Assembly: GCF_003987145.1 (NCBI RefSeq)
Contig: NZ_PIPL01000001.1
Coordinates: forward strand, 682,001-746,000
Source of the DNA: Aliidiomarina minuta
GTDB lineage: Bacteria; Pseudomonadota; Gammaproteobacteria; Enterobacterales; Alteromonadaceae
Direction: 5' to 3'
DNA length: 64,000 nt
The notes under the pieces were generated by a model. It was not told the origin of the DNA and ran no database searches. It saw only the letters and a list, made by a program, of their open reading frames with translations. Each line of letters starts with the position of its first letter. The first letter of the stretch is position 1. The translations under genes were made by a program, and so were the position numbers. Below are positions 1-8,574 of the stretch, piece after piece.

Positions 1-967
1 GCATCATTTCTCCCATGCTGTCAGCCAGCAATACCTGCGTTTCCGGCGTTACCGGGAGCCCTTCGCTACGACGGACCATACGTAGTCCGTTTTCTTTAAC
101 AAGCGCAGCCACTTGATTAAAACGCTCCCGGTGACGGGGCACCAAAATTAACAAAGTATCCGGACGAGCTTTCAGAATATCGCTAAATGCCTGCAGTATT
201 ATGGCTTCCTCACCTTCATGCGTACTACCTACAGTAATAACCTGTCGTCCTCGCAGCCAGCTTTTGAATTCAGTCACCTGAATTTTAAGCTCGGCGCTCA
301 CATTCACATCGAACTTAAGGTTGCCAGTTGTTTGCAACGCTTCTCCGCTAACGCCAAGCGCCCGCAGGCGCTCAGAACTACTTTCATTCTGCGTTGCCAC
401 CAGCGCCAGCTGCCGCCACACAGGACGCATTAACAGATCGACTTTTTGATATCCTCTCGCGGAGCGCTCTGACATACGAGCATTGATTAAAGCCACAGGA
501 ATACCCGCCTGAGCCGACTGCGCCACAAGATTTGGCCACACCTCTGTCTCCAGAATAAGAATAGCTTTTGGCTGCAGGCGCCAGAGAAACCGTCGTACAG
601 CCAGTGGCGTATCAAATGGCAGATAGCAGTGGTAAACCTTATTTGCGTAAAGTTGCTGGATCAGTTCTGAGCCCGTGGGAGTGGTGCAGGTAATAGTTAT
701 CTTCAGCCTTGGATAAACCGCTAATAAAGCCTCCAGCAAAGGTCGCGCAGCCATCAGTTCGCCTACCGAGACACAATGAATAACCAGAGACCCTTTTCTG
801 TTGGGATCTATTTTATGCCAGGCGCCCCGTTCGCTCCAGCGTTGGCGGTATCGCGGGTTTTTGCGCCCATGCCACCATAAATAGCCGTAAATAAAAGGTA
901 AAGCTAACGACAGTAATACACTGTACAGAGCGCGAACCCACCCTCCGCCAAGCCGTTGTTTTGACAC
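1..967 (-). CDS. waaA: 3-deoxy-D-manno-octulosonic acid (Kdo) transferase, 5' part; 3' end beyond the window
   Basis: WaaA transfers Kdo from CMP-Kdo to the lipid A precursor at the inner face of the cytoplasmic membrane, an early step of LPS synthesis. Translating the reverse strand from the GTG at 967 gives about 322 open residues. They start with a basic, hydrophobic anchor (ALYSVLLSLALPFIYGYLWW), followed by HCVSVGELMAARPLLEAL, which contains the conserved acidic residue of the family, then LILETEVWPNL and ITVGSTHEGEE. The last is typical of the GT-B C-terminal half. The GTG is the only start in frame after an upstream stop; its ribosome-binding site is weak. The protein runs off the left edge, so the nucleotide-binding end cannot be seen. 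The family is usually about 420 residues, so roughly a quarter is missing. Confidence 0.93.
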   Translation of the reverse strand, partial: MSKQRLGGGWVRALYSVLLSLALPFIYGYLWWHGRKNPRYRQRWSERGAWHKIDPNRKGSLVIHCVSVGELMAARPLLEALLAVYPRLKITITCTTPTGSELIQQLYANKVYHCYLPFDTPLAVRRFLWRLQPKAILILETEVWPNLVAQSAQAGIPVALINARMSERSARGYQKVDLLMRPVWRQLALVATQNESSSERLRALGVSGEALQTTGNLKFDVNVSAELKIQVTEFKSWLRGRQVITVGSTHEGEEAIILQAFSDILKARPDTLLILVPRHRERFNQVAALVKENGLRMVRRSEGLPVTPETQVLLADSMGEMM

Positions 968-1077
968 CTGGTCACCTGTCTACACTCATAATTAAAGGAC
1001 TATAATGCCAAATTTTATGACTTCCGGCTATGCCAGTAAGTAGTGGCGAGTTACTGTAAAATACGTACAATAGCAGC

Positions 1078-1974
1078 ATGCAAATTCAACATCTTCGTAA
1101 AATCACCGCAATAGGCGGCGGACATGGTCTGGGGCGTTTAATGTCAACCCTGGCTTTTTTAAGGCACCGTCTTATTGGCGTAGTGGCAACAACCGATAAT
1201 GGTGGCGCAACAGGTCTGTTGCGCCAGGCTCATCAGTGCATTGCCTGGGGCGATATCAGAAACTGTATGTCACAGCTGGCTAACCAGCCTCTCGCCGCGG
1301 ATGTGCTTAACTTCCGCTTTCAGGAAGGGTCCACCCTGCAGGGGCACAATCTGGGTAATTTACTGTTATATACTCTGGACGAGCTAAGTGCCCGCCCGAT
1401 TGACGGTATTCAATTACTGAGCCGTCTGCTAAAAGTAGACAGTCGCGTGCTCCCCATGTCAGAGTCACCCACAGACCTTGTAGCTGCCACCCAAGAAAAT
1501 TTCGACTGTCATGGCGAAATAAGCATCGACGATCTGCCTAATATGCCCGTACGTCTGCAGCTTTCCCCCCAGGTGCAGGCTACACCTGAAGCTCTTCGCC
1601 ATATCCTGCGCAGCGATGTCATTATTATTGGTCCTGGTAGCTTTATGACTTCGATCATGCCGCCGCTGTTAGTCGGCGAAATCACGCGGGCTATCGTAGA
1701 AAGCCCGGCAAAGGTTATTTTTATTGATAACCTGATCCCTGAGCTTGGCCCAGCCGGTCGGGTCGCATTGCCGCAACGTCTGCAATGGATGCGTCAACAG
1801 CTGGGTGTTGAACTTATTGACCTGATCATCAGCAATCAAGAATACCCTCAGCTGTCTGTACCTGTTATTGGCGGCGTTGAAGCAGAAGAAGGAACACCGC
1901 ACCGACACCAACGAGCCAGTTTACTGGACGCTCTGGAGCGAGCCACAGCGCTCCTTCGTTGCGGAGCCGCATAA
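1078..1974 (+). CDS. yvcK: YvcK/CofD-like (gluconeogenesis factor) family protein
   Basis: This 298-residue protein belongs to the CofD-like family that includes Bacillus YvcK and E. coli YbhK. In Bacillus the protein binds UDP-sugars and affects cell shape and growth on gluconeogenic carbon sources; the role in gammaproteobacteria is unclear. Visible motifs are the N-terminal glycine-rich loop AIGGGHGLGRLM, TTDNGGATG, GDIRNCM, the central GHNLGNLLL, and IIIGPGSFMTSIMPPLL. These are the signatures that separate the YvcK branch from true F420 CofD enzymes, and no other F420 genes are present. Length is normal or slightly short (300-320 is usual). It lies divergent from waaA and 34 bases before the M14 peptidase gene. 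The ATG has only a weak Shine-Dalgarno sequence. Confidence 0.85.
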   Translation: MQIQHLRKITAIGGGHGLGRLMSTLAFLRHRLIGVVATTDNGGATGLLRQAHQCIAWGDIRNCMSQLANQPLAADVLNFRFQEGSTLQGHNLGNLLLYTLDELSARPIDGIQLLSRLLKVDSRVLPMSESPTDLVAATQENFDCHGEISIDDLPNMPVRLQLSPQVQATPEALRHILRSDVIIIGPGSFMTSIMPPLLVGEITRAIVESPAKVIFIDNLIPELGPAGRVALPQRLQWMRQQLGVELIDLIISNQEYPQLSVPVIGGVEAEEGTPHRHQRASLLDALERATALLRCGAA

Positions 1975-2008
1975 TCATAAAAATAAATAGTTGCAACAAG
2001 GACATATC

Positions 2009-4693
2009 ATGACTCAATTTCGTTTATTAGCAGCCGCCGCTGCCATCGCGACCACCTTTACCTCAACCAGTGTGCTGGGATCTTCAGTACCCGTATTTCC
2101 AGGCAGTGACCACACTCCTGAAGTCGCCACTGTCGAACAGGTACTGGGTTACCCTTTAGGCAGCCGGGTATCCAGCCCGGCCGCTATTCATGAGTATTAT
2201 CAGGAACTGGCTCGTCAGCATCCAGACAGGATAAAGCTGGTTTCCTATGGAGAAACCTGGCAAGGCCGCCCTCTGTATTATGCGGTCATTTCCAGTGCCG
2301 ACAACTTGGCGCGCTTAGACAGCATTGAAAGCAATATGAGGCAATTGGCGGATCCCCGAACACTGAGTGAGAGCGACGCAAGCGATCTATTAACGCAAAC
2401 TCCATCTTCGGTATGGATAGCCAGTAGTGTGCATGGCAATGAAATCAGCCCGGCTGAGGCTTCCATGGCGACTACTTATCACCTGTTAGCTGATCGCAGT
2501 CAAAAAACCCAGGATATCCTGGATAACACGATAATTTATCTGGATCCTCTGCAAAACCCGGACGGACGTGAACGCTTTGTCAGTCGTTATTATGCCACTG
2601 TCGGCCTGGAACCCTCAGCCGACCGTTTATCAGCTGAACACAATGAACCCTGGCCCAATGGCCGTACCAATCACTACCTGTTTGATATGAATCGTGATTG
2701 GCTGGCATTGACCCAACCCGAGACTCGCGGGCGTGTTGCGGCTCTTTTAGAAAGCTTTCCTTTGATCTTTGTCGACTCTCATGAAATGGGCGGCGATCTC
2801 AGTTATTACTTCACTCCCGAAGCTCACCCTTACAATCCACACATTACCGAACCTCAGCGCGAAACGCTGGAATGGGTCGGACGCAATAATGCTGCCTGGT
2901 TTGATACTTTTGGTTATGATTATTTCACCCGCGAAATTTTTGATGCCTTTTATCCAGGCTACGGTGCCAGCTGGCCGATTTATCATGGCAGCATTTCCAT
3001 GACTTATGAGATGGGCTCTGCCCGCGGCCATCACTTTCGCACCCGGGATGGCGACATCCTGACCTATGCGGACGGTATTCAACAAAACTTCGTCGCTTTC
3101 ATGGCCACCATTGAAACGGCCTCTGAACGGGGTGACGAACTGCAACAGCGTTTTTACGATTATCGCAAAAATGCCATTGAACAAGGCAGTCGCGGCGATG
3201 TGCGTAGCTATATTTTAGCCGGTGACCGCGATGCTGCCGGCCATCAGAAGCTAGCCGCTATTCTCTCAGAACAAGGCATCGAAGTGCAGCGTGCTAATGA
3301 CAGTTTCCGCGCCTGTGGCCAGGATTATAATGAAGGTGCTTATATCATCAATGCGGCACAGCCCAGTTATCACTTAATTCGCACCCTGCTGGACGATCAT
3401 GTACCCATGGATGAAGACTTCCTCGAGGAACAACACCGTTTGCGCGCCAACAATTTACCGGACCAGATTTACGATGTCACTGCCTGGTCCCTGCCCTTAA
3501 TGTTTAACCTGGATGTTAGTCCCTGCAACCGTGCCCCTCGGGTTGCCACCACCAATATCGCCCCTGAGCGAATCGCGGAAGGTAGTGTCGATAAGCCAGA
3601 TGCTGAGTTCGGTTACGTAGTGCCCTGGGGCGATATGAACGCGGTTCGTTTCTTAACAGCCGCACTGCAACTGGACCTGCACCTGCGCAGTTCCGACCTG
3701 GCCTTCACCGACGACAATGACAATCAGTATCCGGCAGGCAGTCTGGTAATCACCCGGGCCGGTAATCCGGATGATCTAACCAATATGGTTGCTCAGCTGG
3801 CCCGCGACTCCGGAGCTCAGGTTCAGGGACTGGACAGCAGCTGGGTAAAAGACGGCCCCAATGTCGGTTCAGTTAATATGAAAACCATGCACAAACCCCA
3901 AATAGCTATGTTGTGGGACGAACCTGCCAATCCATTAAGCGCTGGTAGTACCCGCTTCATCATTGAACGTGAAGCCAATTACCCGGTAACCGCTATTCGG
4001 CCTGCACAATTGCGCAACGCGGATCTGAGCCAGTACCAGGTACTCTTGTTACCCGCCTCTGCGCGCGGCAACTACGAACAGGCACTGGGTGAAGCAGGCA
4101 CAGAAAATCTACGTAACTGGGTGCAACGCGGTGGCGTACTGGTGACCTTAGGCAACGCTACCCGCTTTGTAATCGACGGCGACAACCCTTTGCTCAGTTC
4201 AGCGCTGGAAAAACGAGTGCTGCCAGAAGGTGTTAGCGAACAGCCCGAAGATAGCCCCGTACCCGGGCAACTGATTGAAAGCGAGGAAGTTTACAATCAT
4301 CGCATTCAGGATGCCAATGCGGATCCAGACTGGGTATCTGGCATTCTGGCCAAAGCTAATGTCGATCAGGAACACTGGTTAAGTGCTGGCGTCCCTGAAA
4401 CGGTCAATAGCATCTATGTAGGGCGCGATATCTATACGCCGCTCACCATCCAGAACGGACGTAACGTAGTTTCTTTTGCTGCCGATGATGAAGTGCTGGC
4501 CAGTGGTTTTATCTGGGAAGAGAATCGTCAGCAAATTGCCTACAAGCCATTACTGATGGTGCAACCCCAGGGCCGTGGCATGGTCATTAGTTTCACTCAA
4601 GAGCCTAATTTCCGCGCCTACATGGATGGCATGAATATCCTGTTGATGAATGCCATCTTCCGTGGCACAGCCCACGCTACCCCGGTACGTTAA
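2009..4693 (+). CDS. exported M14-family zinc carboxypeptidase
   Basis: A large secreted zinc peptidase, 894 residues from the ATG at 2009. That start is preferred over a TTG 18 bases upstream because AAGGA sits just before it. A signal peptide is evident (LLAAAAAIATTFTSTSVLG). The M14 catalytic domain covers roughly residues 40-370: VHGNEISP supplies the zinc ligands H142 and E145, DSHEMGG supplies the third ligand H258, and TYEMGSARG probably carries the catalytic glutamate. The remaining 500 residues resemble the long C-terminal region of large marine M14 proteins, including a stretch like a glutamine-amidotransferase-type fold (QVLLLPASARGNYEQ, NWVQRGGVLVTLGNAT). It should release C-terminal residues from peptides in the periplasm or outside the cell. 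The stop abuts the start of the downstream S9 peptidase, suggesting co-transcription and joint peptide use. Confidence 0.88.
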   Translation: MTQFRLLAAAAAIATTFTSTSVLGSSVPVFPGSDHTPEVATVEQVLGYPLGSRVSSPAAIHEYYQELARQHPDRIKLVSYGETWQGRPLYYAVISSADNLARLDSIESNMRQLADPRTLSESDASDLLTQTPSSVWIASSVHGNEISPAEASMATTYHLLADRSQKTQDILDNTIIYLDPLQNPDGRERFVSRYYATVGLEPSADRLSAEHNEPWPNGRTNHYLFDMNRDWLALTQPETRGRVAALLESFPLIFVDSHEMGGDLSYYFTPEAHPYNPHITEPQRETLEWVGRNNAAWFDTFGYDYFTREIFDAFYPGYGASWPIYHGSISMTYEMGSARGHHFRTRDGDILTYADGIQQNFVAFMATIETASERGDELQQRFYDYRKNAIEQGSRGDVRSYILAGDRDAAGHQKLAAILSEQGIEVQRANDSFRACGQDYNEGAYIINAAQPSYHLIRTLLDDHVPMDEDFLEEQHRLRANNLPDQIYDVTAWSLPLMFNLDVSPCNRAPRVATTNIAPERIAEGSVDKPDAEFGYVVPWGDMNAVRFLTAALQLDLHLRSSDLAFTDDNDNQYPAGSLVITRAGNPDDLTNMVAQLARDSGAQVQGLDSSWVKDGPNVGSVNMKTMHKPQIAMLWDEPANPLSAGSTRFIIEREANYPVTAIRPAQLRNADLSQYQVLLLPASARGNYEQALGEAGTENLRNWVQRGGVLVTLGNATRFVIDGDNPLLSSALEKRVLPEGVSEQPEDSPVPGQLIESEEVYNHRIQDANADPDWVSGILAKANVDQEHWLSAGVPETVNSIYVGRDIYTPLTIQNGRNVVSFAADDEVLASGFIWEENRQQIAYKPLLMVQPQGRGMVISFTQEPNFRAYMDGMNILLMNAIFRGTAHATPVR

Positions 4694-4694
4694 G

Positions 4695-6683
4695 ATGACA
4701 AAAATTGCATTTTCTGGTTTATACGGCTGCCTGCTGGCAGCCAGTATTGTTAGCGCTTCCGCCGCCGGGCAAAGAGCCATCACGGCAGAAGATTATTATC
4801 AAACTGTCGACAGCCACAGCCCGCTTGTGTCGCCCTCGGGTGAACAGGTGATTTTTGTACGCACCCATATTTCGGAGAATCAAAGAAGCCGGCACTCCAA
4901 CCTGTGGCTGGCAGATACCAGCAGCGCGCTCTCCGCACGCCAGTTTACCTGGGGCGATTCCGATCGTGCTGCTGCCTGGTCACCAGATGGCCGTTACTTA
5001 ACTTTTATCAGTAACCGCGATAATGGCAGTGCCCTGTATAAAATAAGAGTCGCCGGCGGCGAAAGCCAGTCCCTGTTACAACTCAAACAAGGCAGCCTGG
5101 TTGACTACAAGTGGGCAACAGATGGCGACAGTCTGTTAGTCAGCATCAGTCTGCAACCCGATATCGAAGACCCTTTGACTGAGAAAGAAGACAGCGACGA
5201 CAAAGCCGACGTACAGGTAGCCCGCCATGCTGTATATAAAACTCAGGGCCGCTATCGGGATGAGAGCCTGACCAGCCTGTGGCGTTATCAACTGGATGAG
5301 CAAAAGTTAGTTCCTCTGACCCTGGAGTCAGGGTTTAACGAAGGGGAACCCAGTTTCTCGCCTCAGGGTACCCACATAGCCTTCAGTTCCAATCGCCACC
5401 CGGACGCTTTTGAGGGCGCTTTCAGCCAATCTCTGTTCATCATTGATCCACAGGGCGAACAACAGCAACTCAATACCCCTGATGGTCATAACAGCCAGCC
5501 CTTGTGGTTGTCCGACGACAGTCTGGTCTTTATCCATCGTGCAGAGCCCTATGCAGCACCTGATTTGTACCGTTATAACCTGCAGCAAAATCAAAGTGAG
5601 TTAATTAAGGGCGCCATGGACCTTGCGCCCAATAACCTGCAGGTTGCCAATGGCATGCTCTATTTCACCGCCGACAACCAGGGCAGCCACACTTTGCATC
5701 AATTAGATCCAGGCGACGGCGAGATTAGCAGGCTCAGCGATTATGGCTACAGTCTGCATGATATGAATGTCAGTCAGAGCGCTGAACAGATAGTGCTGAG
5801 CCGCCATCATGAAGCCAAACTACCCGAACTCTATGCCTTTCAATCCGGTGACTATCTGCCGCTGACTGATTTTAACCAGTCATTGCAAGATCAGCTCAGC
5901 TTAGAGCGCTACCAGACTTTCACTGTGCAGGATAGCGATGGCCATGCGGCTCAGGCCTATTTTCTGCCGCCTACGCAATTTGAAGAGGGTCAGCAGTATC
6001 CGCTTATTTTAAATATTAAAGGCGGTCCCGGCGGCATGTGGGGGCACCAGTGGATGCAGGAAATGCAACTGATGGCTGCCCGCGGTTACGCTGTGGTCTT
6101 CGTCAACTACCGTGGTAGCTCAGGTTTTGGTCATGATTTTGCGCAGCAAGTGCGACTGGATTATGGCGGCGCTGACTATCGCGACAACATGCTCGCTTTA
6201 GAAACAGCACTGGAGCAATACCCCTGGCTGGATACGGAACGCCTTTATATCACCGGCGGCAGTCACGGCGGTTTTCTGACCAACTGGATAACCACACAAA
6301 GCGATCGTTTTCGTGCAGCCGTTACTCAGCGCAGCGTCAGTAACTGGCTCTCAGAAGCCGGCACTCAGGCATTTCCACCGGCCTCTATGCGGGTCGAGTT
6401 TGGCGGCACTATCTGGGAAAACTTTGATTATTACTGGGATCGGTCACCACTCAAATACGCAGACCAGGTAACCACCCCTACTCTGATTATCCATAGCACT
6501 GATGATCATATTACCCCTATAGGCCAGGGTGAAGAATGGTTTTATGCGTTGAAAGCCAATGACGTCGAGACTGAACTGGTGGTTTTTCAGGGCGAAGGCC
6601 ATGGTTTAAGCCGCTCTGGAACCCCTATCAACCTGGTGGAACGTCTGAACCGTATTATTGACTGGTTCGATAAACATCCTTGA
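4695..6683 (+). CDS. exported S9-family prolyl oligopeptidase-type serine peptidase
   Basis: A 662-residue serine peptidase with a signal peptide ending near SASAAGQ. The N-terminal half carries TolB/WD40-like beta-propeller repeats (AAWSPDGRYLTFISNRDNG, PSFSPQGTHIAFSSNRH). The C-terminal alpha/beta hydrolase domain has the triad S523 in GGSHGGF, D604 in HSTDDHIT and H636 in GEGHGLS. The family cleaves short peptides, often next to proline or as acyl aminoacyl-peptidases. The ATG at 4695 lies one base after the M14 stop, so translation is probably coupled. An earlier in-frame ATG at 4650 lies inside the M14 gene and would bury the signal peptide, so I rejected it. A strong terminator follows the gene. 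Confidence 0.9.
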   Translation: MTKIAFSGLYGCLLAASIVSASAAGQRAITAEDYYQTVDSHSPLVSPSGEQVIFVRTHISENQRSRHSNLWLADTSSALSARQFTWGDSDRAAAWSPDGRYLTFISNRDNGSALYKIRVAGGESQSLLQLKQGSLVDYKWATDGDSLLVSISLQPDIEDPLTEKEDSDDKADVQVARHAVYKTQGRYRDESLTSLWRYQLDEQKLVPLTLESGFNEGEPSFSPQGTHIAFSSNRHPDAFEGAFSQSLFIIDPQGEQQQLNTPDGHNSQPLWLSDDSLVFIHRAEPYAAPDLYRYNLQQNQSELIKGAMDLAPNNLQVANGMLYFTADNQGSHTLHQLDPGDGEISRLSDYGYSLHDMNVSQSAEQIVLSRHHEAKLPELYAFQSGDYLPLTDFNQSLQDQLSLERYQTFTVQDSDGHAAQAYFLPPTQFEEGQQYPLILNIKGGPGGMWGHQWMQEMQLMAARGYAVVFVNYRGSSGFGHDFAQQVRLDYGGADYRDNMLALETALEQYPWLDTERLYITGGSHGGFLTNWITTQSDRFRAAVTQRSVSNWLSEAGTQAFPPASMRVEFGGTIWENFDYYWDRSPLKYADQVTTPTLIIHSTDDHITPIGQGEEWFYALKANDVETELVVFQGEGHGLSRSGTPINLVERLNRIIDWFDKHP

Positions 6684-6700
6684 TTAAAAAGCTTAATAGA

Positions 6701-6739
6701 AAAAGGGAGCGCAGTATTAAATCTGCGCTCCCTTTTTTT
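6701..6739. terminator. bidirectional rho-independent terminator
   Basis: GGGAGCGCAG and CTGCGCTCCC form a 10-bp stem with an 8-base loop, with an A-run before and a T-run after. It sits between the convergent S9 peptidase gene and dcd and should serve both. Confidence 0.93.
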
Positions 6740-6780
6740 GTCTGTACTAGCTTAAACTCAGAACCATCAGCACCGCTAAA

Positions 6781-7368
6781 TTAAGAGCCGTCAGCGCTTA
6801 TTCGACTAGCTACTGCGCCACGCTGATCGCGATATTTAGCATCGGTACGAGCGCTGTATGGACGTGCGCAAGGTTCGCTCAAAGTCTCAAAGCTCAGCGC
6901 ACCTATTTTCATCAAAGGACGTAACGCCAGTGGTAATTTACCACTGTTGTATAGCTCCAATACGATTTGCCCGGACCAGCCTGGATCAATCCGGTGCGCC
7001 GTAACATGCACCATAAGACCTAAACGCGCCAAGGAAGAACGGCCATCCAGCCAGCCCACCATATCTGCAGGTAAGGTCAATGACTCTTGGGTCACCGCGA
7101 TAGCGAATTCACCTGGGTGAATAAAAAACTGTTCCTGCTCGCTGAGTACAATTTCATCGCCGGTAATGCGATCTATGGCTTTATTGATTTCATCCCGCGG
7201 ACCACTGATATCTATATAAGGCGCCGCATGGTCCTGCAATACCCTAAACTCATGACCCAGATGAATATCCACAGTGACACCGCTGATATTGCGGGTTTCA
7301 GGCGCGGGTTCAATGGCTATAGTGCCGGCCGCTAATTCTCGCTCGATCTGAGCATCGGTTAAACGCAT
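6781..7368 (-). CDS. dcd: dCTP deaminase
   Basis: Dcd deaminates dCTP to dUTP and ammonia, feeding dTMP synthesis through dUTPase and thymidylate synthase. The protein is 195 residues from the ATG at 7368, close to the 193 of E. coli. It shows the dUTPase-like core: SGVTVDIHLG, DGRSSLARLGLMVH with the conserved Arg-Ser-Ser, HRIDPGWSG, and the near-invariant VLELYNSGKLPLALRP. The C-terminal tail (PYSARTDAKYRDQ) is also as in enterobacterial Dcd. A further 44 in-frame codons upstream fall inside apbC and do not resemble the family, so the MRLTDAQIE start is chosen. It lies 7 bases after apbC on the same strand, probably as an operon, and ends at a shared terminator. Confidence 0.96.
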   Translation of the reverse strand: MRLTDAQIERELAAGTIAIEPAPETRNISGVTVDIHLGHEFRVLQDHAAPYIDISGPRDEINKAIDRITGDEIVLSEQEQFFIHPGEFAIAVTQESLTLPADMVGWLDGRSSLARLGLMVHVTAHRIDPGWSGQIVLELYNSGKLPLALRPLMKIGALSFETLSEPCARPYSARTDAKYRDQRGAVASRISADGS

Positions 7369-7375
7369 GAAACTT

Positions 7376-8395
7376 TCACTCCTGTGCAGGCTCTGGGCCC
7401 AAAAACTCGTACAAATTGCCTGCCATTTGCTGCGCAGACTGCATAATAAGGTCACTGTAACTGTGATTCGGCTTATCGTACACCAGCGGTGTGCCATCAT
7501 CCATACTCTGGCGCAGCTCAGTTAACAGCGGCCACTGACCCAACAACGGCACGCTATGTTTGCGCGCTACATCGGCGCCGCCCTGCTGCCCAAAAACTGG
7601 GTCCTGATGACCGCATTCACCGCACTGGAAGTAACTCATATTCTCGATAATGCCCAGTAAAGGCACGTCGACCTTACGGAACATAGCGATGCCTTTTTGC
7701 GCATCGGCCAGGGCTACAGTTTGTGGCGTAGTCACCACGACAGCGCCAGTTAAAGGTAATTTTTGTGCCAGGGTCAGCTGAATATCCCCGGTCCCTGGCG
7801 GCATATCAATTAACAGATAATCCAGATCCTGCCACTGTGTATCGTTATACAGCTGCTCCAGAGCACCACTGGCCATAGGACCGCGCCACACAGTGGCGTC
7901 TTCTGCATCCACCAGGTACCCCAGCGAATTGACCTGCAATCCATACCGCTGCAACGGCAGCATTTTACGATTCGGCGTAAACGTCAGCTTAGCGTCTCTG
8001 TTACCCAACATAGTGGGCAGCGATGGACCATACACATCCGCATCCAGAATGCCCACCTTGGCACCGGCACGACTTAATGCCAAAGCCAGGTTTACGCACA
8101 CCGAGGACTTGCCGACGCCGCCCTTGCCCGACGCCACAGCGATCACATTACGGGCGGCAATCGGCTGACCGGCACCTTTGCTGTGCGCCATGCTCTCAAC
8201 GGCTACCTGAACATCCCAACGATAACCCTGCAGCAAAGGGTCGCTCTTAATCAGTCGTTCGGCTTCGGTTTTAGCCGCAAACGGCAGTTTCAGGCTAATC
8301 TGCGGGCCTTTGATATCCAGCCATTCAGCTAATAAGCCCTGAGTGAAAATATCGCTACGTAAAGTAGCGCAATGGTTTTTTAATGGCTCTGTCAT
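7376..8395 (-). CDS. apbC: iron-sulfur cluster carrier protein ApbC (Mrp/NBP35 family ATPase)
   Basis: ApbC/Mrp is a cytosolic P-loop ATPase of the MinD/ParA superfamily that holds and transfers Fe-S clusters to apoproteins. The 339-residue protein has a short N-terminal MIP18/DUF59-like segment, the deviant Walker A VASGKGGVGKSSVCVNLA, DADVYGPSLPTMLG, the switch region LLIDMPPGTGD, and the cluster-binding CxxC in YFQCGECGHQDPVFG. An AGGA ribosome-binding site lies 8 bases before the ATG. It is divergent from metG, as in many gammaproteobacteria, and is followed after 7 bases by dcd. The 179 bases between apbC and metG must hold both promoters, but I cannot assign them convincingly. Confidence 0.95.
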   Translation of the reverse strand: MTEPLKNHCATLRSDIFTQGLLAEWLDIKGPQISLKLPFAAKTEAERLIKSDPLLQGYRWDVQVAVESMAHSKGAGQPIAARNVIAVASGKGGVGKSSVCVNLALALSRAGAKVGILDADVYGPSLPTMLGNRDAKLTFTPNRKMLPLQRYGLQVNSLGYLVDAEDATVWRGPMASGALEQLYNDTQWQDLDYLLIDMPPGTGDIQLTLAQKLPLTGAVVVTTPQTVALADAQKGIAMFRKVDVPLLGIIENMSYFQCGECGHQDPVFGQQGGADVARKHSVPLLGQWPLLTELRQSMDDGTPLVYDKPNHSYSDLIMQSAQQMAGNLYEFLGPEPAQE

Positions 8396-8574
8396 GAGTT
8401 CATTCCTAGTGACAAACTTTAACTGGCTTCAGGCTTCAATCATTTAATGAAAAAGCGTACAGTTTTCGATACTATAGCGGCCTTACAGCAGGCCATTTTG
8501 GGGCTGTTTCCCGATATTTAAAGTGGCCGCCGAACAGACTACCCACTTCACCTGACAAAAGATGAGCGATCAGC

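Noticed and set aside
218..433. Forward open reading frame within the first kilobase
   Set aside because: It is antisense to the clear waaA frame and has no family features.
8396..8574. Regulatory RNA leader for metG
   Set aside because: No T-box or SAM-riboswitch-like features are visible, and neither is expected for metG in this group.
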